From M55B165 sp051744245 (GTDB lineage Bacteria > Actinomycetota > Humimicrobiia > Humimicrobiales > Humimicrobiaceae), in the NCBI GenBank assembly GCA_051744245.1, contig JBNJCV010000058.1, positions 1 to 10,853 on the forward strand: a stretch of DNA of 10,853 nt. The letters run 5' to 3'. Positions within the stretch are counted from its first letter, which is position 1. Every line of letters starts with the position of its first letter. A program made the translations under genes and the position numbers. Below, one piece after another: positions 8,088 to 10,853 of this stretch. Under the pieces are notes generated by a model. The model made no database searches. It was not told where the DNA came from and saw only the letters and a program-made list of their open reading frames with translations.

Positions 8088-8117
8088 TGACATATATTAC
8101 CTTTTATATTACTATAA
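8088..8117 (+). promoter_or_regulatory. Promoter of the riboswitch-controlled CAP-domain gene
   Basis: A perfect -35 hexamer TTGACA (8088-8093) is followed by an AT-rich -10 region that can be read as TACTAT (8110-8115, spacing 16) or CTATAA (8112-8117, spacing 18). Transcription from about 8122 would give a leader of nearly 200 bases, long enough to hold the whole riboswitch. Confidence 0.6.
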
Positions 8118-8122
8118 GTATT

Positions 8123-8135
8123 GTTACTTAAATTA
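8123..8135. repeat. 13-base repeat GTTACTTAAATTA, copy 2, within an inverted repeat
   Basis: Second copy of the 7982-7994 sequence. Here it overlaps an inverted repeat, TAAGTA (8115-8120), four bases, TACTTA (8125-8130), which spans the -10 and start site of the plus-strand promoter in the place of a repressor operator. Confidence 0.35.
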
Positions 8136-8173
8136 AGCGTTATTTTGAAAATAAAATAATAATATAAATTATC

Positions 8174-8251
8174 AGTAATAGAGGCGATGACTTACATTTT
8201 GTGTATGGGCACCTAAAATGTAAGGAGCCAGTGGTGCAACCGGCTATTACT
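8174..8251 (+). ncRNA. Cyclic di-GMP-II riboswitch aptamer
   Basis: Senses the second messenger cyclic di-GMP. The order and sequence of its elements match the c-di-GMP-II class as I recall it from the Clostridium acetobutylicum and C. difficile members. A closing helix P1 (AGTAATAG 8174-8181 with CTATTACT 8244-8251, 8 bp) is followed by GATGA (8186-8190). Next come a perfect 10-bp hairpin stem (8191-8200 with 8215-8224), the conserved GGGCAC in its loop (8207-8212) and the conserved GTGCAACCG (8234-8242 reads GTGCAACCG). The loop segment GCACC (8209-8213) pairs with GGTGC (8233-8237), giving the class-defining pseudoknot. The leader position, promoter and downstream secreted-protein gene all fit. 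A covariance-model search has not been run. Confidence 0.88.
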
Positions 8252-8318
8252 TTTTTCATGCCAAAAAAAGTGTAAGCCATCTAACCTCTAAAGACTAAAA
8301 CTATTCAAGGAGGTTAAA
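8242..8318 (+). promoter_or_regulatory. Riboswitch expression platform with a sequestrable Shine-Dalgarno
   Basis: The ribosome site AGGAGG (8308-8313) lies five bases before the ATG. TAACCTC (8282-8288) is perfectly complementary to GAGGTTA (8310-8316), so a 7-bp hairpin can hide it. CCTCTA (8285-8290), part of that anti-Shine-Dalgarno strand, is also perfectly complementary to TAGAGG (8179-8184), which overlaps the 5' strand of aptamer helix P1. The 3' strand of P1 can in turn enter a hairpin downstream (GGCT 8242-8245 with AGCC 8275-8278, plus T6 8251-8256 with A-run 8263-8269). These pairings exclude one another. The simplest model is that ligand stabilises P1, frees the anti-Shine-Dalgarno strand and turns translation off. 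The direction of control is inference. Confidence 0.6.
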
Positions 8319-9263
8319 ATGGCAAAGACAATAAACAGTAAAAAATTATTATATATCATACCTTTAACTATAATACTTATAGTAGGCATACTATTTTCAA
8401 GCCTGGCACTAACCAATGGCGTAGAAGTAAAGGGTAGCTCAACCGATGGTACCACCGCATTTGTTACCAGGATGTACCAGCAGACATTAAACAGGCAGCC
8501 CGACCCGGCAGGCCTTAACAGCTGGGTATCCCAGCTTAAATCAGGCAATATGACCGGTGCTGATGTAGCCAATAACTTTATATTAAGCAATGAATTTAAA
8601 AGCAGAAACTTATCAGACCAGGAATTTATAAATGTAATGTATGGATCATTCTTTGGCCGTGCACCGGATCCAGGAGGCTTAAACGACTGGATGTCTGCAC
8701 TCTCTAATGGCACAAGCAGGGAGCAGGTAATGGCAGGCTTTATAAATTCAGAAGAATTTAAAAACATTGCCCGTGAATACGGCATAAATCCTGGGTCAGT
8801 AGATGGAAGCAAAGTTTACAGCCACCCGGAAGTAAATGTAGAAGGAAATAGCGAATCAGGTGGAGCAAACCTTAACGGCTATGAGCAGCAAACACTAGCA
8901 CAGATAAACAATATAAGGGTAGCAAATGGTCTTAATGCACTAGCACCAAACCAGGCCCTTACCAATGTTGCAAGGCAAAGAAGTGCTGATATGTTAAACA
9001 GAGGCTACTTTTCCCACTATACCCCTGAAGGAACTTCAGTATTTAACCTCCTAAAAGGTAACGGAATAAGCTACCGGAATGCCGGTGAAAACCTGGCCCA
9101 TTCCAAGCCTGCATCGGCAGGAAGCGTAGGGGCATTTATGAATGCCTGGATGAACAGCCCTACCCATGCAGCAAATATATTAAGAGGCGTATACGGACAG
9201 ATAGGTATAGGCATTGCAGAGAATAACGGCAGAAGAGTAGTTACCACAGTATTTATGAATTAA
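8319..9263 (+). CDS. Exported DUF4214-DUF4214-CAP (SCP/PR-1-like) domain protein
   Basis: Predicted extracellular protein of 314 residues. Residues 9-32 form a lysine-preceded hydrophobic signal or anchor, after which the chain lies outside the cell. Two DUF4214 repeats follow (about 48-94 and 103-150), each carrying a near-identical PDPxGLNxW core (61-69 and 116-124) and ending in an EF-containing helix. A linker (155-187) leads to a C-terminal CAP domain (about 188-314) with the cavity residues H233 (SHYT), E257 (GENLA) and H283 (PTHAANIL). The function of bacterial CAP proteins is poorly known; some bind lipids or act at the cell surface, and DUF4214 occurs in large surface and adhesin-like proteins. 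There is no LPXTG or C-terminal anchor, so it is not an evident substrate of the nearby sortase. The start is fixed by the ideal ribosome site. It is controlled by a c-di-GMP-II riboswitch, suggesting a role in the switch between motile and attached life. Confidence 0.92.
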   Translation: MAKTINSKKLLYIIPLTIILIVGILFSSLALTNGVEVKGSSTDGTTAFVTRMYQQTLNRQPDPAGLNSWVSQLKSGNMTGADVANNFILSNEFKSRNLSDQEFINVMYGSFFGRAPDPGGLNDWMSALSNGTSREQVMAGFINSEEFKNIAREYGINPGSVDGSKVYSHPEVNVEGNSESGGANLNGYEQQTLAQINNIRVANGLNALAPNQALTNVARQRSADMLNRGYFSHYTPEGTSVFNLLKGNGISYRNAGENLAHSKPASAGSVGAFMNAWMNSPTHAANILRGVYGQIGIGIAENNGRRVVTTVFMN

Positions 9264-9295
9264 AAGTTTACATACAAGTTTGAGGACGCCAACAT

Positions 9296-9323
9296 AAGAA
9301 GCCCGGAATTTCCCGGGCTTCTT
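9296..9323. terminator. Bidirectional terminator between convergent units
   Basis: A perfect 11-bp stem, AAGAAGCCCGG (9296-9306) with CCGGGCTTCTT (9313-9323), closes a six-base loop. It lies 32 bases after the CAP-gene stop on the plus strand and 46 bases after the coiled-coil gene stop on the minus strand, so it can serve both. The T-tracts following on either strand are short. Confidence 0.8.
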
Positions 9324-9369
9324 GCTATTAATAATAGGTTAACTATTTTCCATGCTAAAAATAATACTA

Positions 9370-10017
9370 TCAGCTAAGGTCTTCCATTAACCCACCTAAA
9401 TCATATTTTCTGTAAACCCTTGCCAGTTCTTCTTCTGATTTGGCAAATAAAGCAGATACCTGTTCTTGTAATTTATCTATCTCCCCTGTTTCATATAAGG
9501 AATAAGATTCGCTATTGTAATACACATCAACTAAAAGCCAGTATTTTAAGTCCATGGTTAAAAAATCCAGGGTGGAATTATAAAAGAACTCCAAAGGTTC
9601 TGGTGCATACCCTATATTTTCAAATTCTTCTTTAAATTCTTTTGAAGCTTCTATTCTTTCCTGGGTTTTATCCCTTATTTCTCCTATATTTTCAAATTTA
9701 TTGTCCGAATTAAATGATAGATTTTCTATCTTCAATAGAAAAGATTCCCTTAACGCCATATATTCATGGTGAAAATCTATTATCTCTGCTACTTTGTTTT
9801 CTTTATCCTTTTTTAATTCTTCCAGCTTCTCTTGCCTTAATTCTTCCCTCTGTGCCTTAAGCTCTTTTTCTAATTTATCAATTCTATCCTGTTCTTCTTC
9901 TAATCTTTTCTGTTCAAACTTATAAGTTTCTACCCTATATATATTAAAAGCAACCAAAAGAAAAAGAATCAATACAATCAATGCTATGGTTATGTTTTCT
10001 ATAACTTTTTTATTCAT
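9370..10017 (-). CDS. Membrane-anchored coiled-coil protein of unknown function
   Basis: I do not recognise a family. The 215-residue protein has one N-terminal transmembrane helix (about 9-27) after a short positive segment, so most of it probably lies outside the membrane. A highly charged Glu/Lys/Arg-rich coiled coil (about 31-76) follows, then a helical C-terminal region rich in aromatic residues (about 80-215). There is no LPXTG-type sorting signal. Its ATG overlaps the sortase stop by eight bases (ATGAATAA), with only a weak GGAAAC ribosome site, which indicates translational coupling and a functional link with the sortase. Possible roles are a scaffold, a regulator or a component of the surface structure that the sortase builds; none can be chosen from sequence alone. 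Confidence 0.75.
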   Translation of the reverse strand: MNKKVIENITIALIVLILFLLVAFNIYRVETYKFEQKRLEEEQDRIDKLEKELKAQREELRQEKLEELKKDKENKVAEIIDFHHEYMALRESFLLKIENLSFNSDNKFENIGEIRDKTQERIEASKEFKEEFENIGYAPEPLEFFYNSTLDFLTMDLKYWLLVDVYYNSESYSLYETGEIDKLQEQVSALFAKSEEELARVYRKYDLGGLMEDLS

Positions 10018-10726
10018 CTAATAAGTTTCCAATATCATAAACTTGCAATAGTTCGGCAATAATGATTATTCTTTGCGCAGCTGAATATTTTGGATGGCAA
10101 GCTGTAAGCAGCAATTCTTTTTTATCATTACCCTCCAGCACATAAACATCCGTGGGTTTTACCAATTCCTGTTCCGTAATTACATAGGTAAAAGTCTCAC
10201 CCATCATAGTTTCCAGATAAATCAAGTCTCCTTCCACTAGTTCATCAACCCTGTTAAAAGGTGCCCCATAAGTTGTCCTATGCCCTGAAATAGTGCACCT
10301 GCCTACCTCACCCGGAAAAGGAGTGCCTATAATATGGCCCGGGCCTGATTTTAAGGTTTCAATATCGGTTCCTTCATTTACAATGGCCTCCACTTCTATA
10401 GAGGGTATGGTAATCTTTAGGGGAAAGTAATCTTCTACATCCGGTTCCTCATGTGGAACTGTTTGCTCAGATATTTCTTCCGACCATTCCACTATGGCTT
10501 CTTCTTCGGTAGCAGCTTCAGCCTCCCCGGCCTCCTCTTCAGAAGCCTCTTCTGTCTCTTCTATTTTTTCTGTTTCTACTTTTTCTTCCCATTCTGAAAG
10601 TACTTCATCTTTTTGCCATGAAGCTATAAAGTTGGTAATAAAGGGATACAGGATTAGTGATAAGCCTCCAGCTATAAGGATTACAATTAAAATTATTAAT
10701 AAATTGCGCTTAATATTTTTTTTCAT
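10010..10726 (-). CDS. Sortase, class E-like, with an acidic linker
   Basis: Membrane-anchored cysteine transpeptidase that cuts a sorting motif on exported proteins and joins them to the cell wall or to each other. The 238 residues start with a lysine-rich segment and a transmembrane helix (about 8-28). A strikingly acidic, low-complexity linker (about 39-100) leads to the catalytic beta-barrel (about 101-230). The triad is visible: H149 in ISGHRTTYGAPF, C210 in LLLTACHP and R219 in SAAQR. The TxCHPxxSAxxR spacing and the GHRTTYGAPF motif resemble class E sortases of actinobacteria, which in studied cases prefer LAXTG over LPXTG. No clear Shine-Dalgarno precedes the ATG, and the upstream 45 bases are almost all A and T; a possible TTGAAA (10762-10757) and AAAAAT (10739-10734) would make the mRNA nearly leaderless. 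No substrate gene is visible in the window. Confidence 0.9.
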   Translation of the reverse strand: MKKNIKRNLLIILIVILIAGGLSLILYPFITNFIASWQKDEVLSEWEEKVETEKIEETEEASEEEAGEAEAATEEEAIVEWSEEISEQTVPHEEPDVEDYFPLKITIPSIEVEAIVNEGTDIETLKSGPGHIIGTPFPGEVGRCTISGHRTTYGAPFNRVDELVEGDLIYLETMMGETFTYVITEQELVKPTDVYVLEGNDKKELLLTACHPKYSAAQRIIIIAELLQVYDIGNLLDE

Positions 10727-10770
10727 AAATGTTATTTTTTACAATTTTTCTATTTTTTTCAAATATTACA

Positions 10771-10804
10771 AAAAGAGCACCTTAATTTCTTAAGATGCTC
10801 TTTT
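10771..10804. terminator. Strong hairpin terminator near the right edge
   Basis: AAAAGAGCA (10771-10779) pairs with TGCTCTTTT (10796-10804). After one mismatch the stem continues with CTTAA (10781-10785) and TTAAG (10790-10794) round a four-base loop. U-rich tails occur on both strands. Because the sortase gene starts just to its left and runs left, the hairpin most likely ends a minus-strand gene that lies beyond the right edge, insulating the sortase pair. Confidence 0.75.
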
Positions 10805-10853
10805 CTATTTTAACCTTTTTTATTACTATTTCTAGTTAATTTATCTCTCTTTT

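Noticed and set aside
8174..8251. Other riboswitch classes (c-di-GMP-I/GEMM, c-di-AMP ydaO, TPP, cobalamin) for the leader RNA.
   Set aside because: The conserved motifs of those classes are absent, whereas GATGA, GGGCAC, GTGCAACCG and the loop pseudoknot fit c-di-GMP-II.
8247..8275. T-run/A-run hairpin after the aptamer as an intrinsic transcription terminator.
   Set aside because: The stem is A-T only with bulges and is not followed by a U-tract, so a translational role of the platform seems more likely.
8288..8812. Long open frame on the minus strand opposite the exported CAP protein gene.
   Set aside because: It has no family features and lies antisense to a clear multi-domain protein with promoter, riboswitch and ribosome site on the other strand.
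8319..9263. CAP-domain protein as a substrate of the neighbouring sortase.
   Set aside because: It ends in the last CAP beta-strand with no LPXTG-like motif, hydrophobic segment or basic tail.
1..10853. Mobile elements, CRISPR arrays, tRNA genes or phage remnants.
   Set aside because: No transposase or integrase frames, no regularly spaced repeats and no tRNA-like cloverleaf sequence were seen on either strand.

Overview
The window is about 11 kb of a moderately AT-rich bacterial chromosome (roughly 40% GC by eye). It holds housekeeping genes plus a small cell-envelope section. Gene order points to an Actinomycetota-like lineage: ligA, gatC, gatA, gatB and pfkA lie together on one strand, close to the ligA-gatC-gatA-pfkA-gatB block of Mycobacterium and its relatives, and the sortase at the right looks like class E, the type common in actinobacteria. 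The modest GC content and a riboswitch class best known from Clostridia argue against a typical high-GC actinomycete. A deep-branching, probably anaerobic or microaerophilic actinobacterial lineage is my inference; the presence of superoxide reductase agrees with it.

Left part (1-7967, all minus strand): ligA (NAD-dependent DNA ligase), a CPBP-family membrane protease coupled to ligA by a TAATG junction, gatC-gatA-gatB (the amidotransferase that makes Gln-tRNA and/or Asn-tRNA by the indirect route), and pfkA (6-phosphofructokinase with an unusual pair of phosphoryl-donor residues). After a 370-base gap follows a one-domain superoxide reductase with its own promoter and a palindromic operator-like element.

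Middle (7968-8318): a divergent regulatory region. It carries the ligA promoter on the minus strand. On the plus strand it carries a strong promoter, a well-formed cyclic di-GMP-II riboswitch aptamer and a downstream set of mutually exclusive pairings that can hide or expose the Shine-Dalgarno of the next gene.

That gene (8319-9263, the only plus-strand gene) encodes an exported protein with two DUF4214 repeats and a CAP/SCP domain, so an extracellular protein appears to be controlled by the c-di-GMP lifestyle signal. It converges on a minus-strand pair, and a perfect 11-bp hairpin separates the two units. The pair is a class E-like sortase with a very acidic linker and, overlapping it by 8 bases, a membrane-anchored coiled-coil protein of unknown function. 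A strong hairpin terminator near the right edge probably ends a minus-strand unit that lies beyond the window. I see no tRNA, rRNA, CRISPR array, transposase or phage gene. The most interesting element is the c-di-GMP-II riboswitch with its apparent translational switch.
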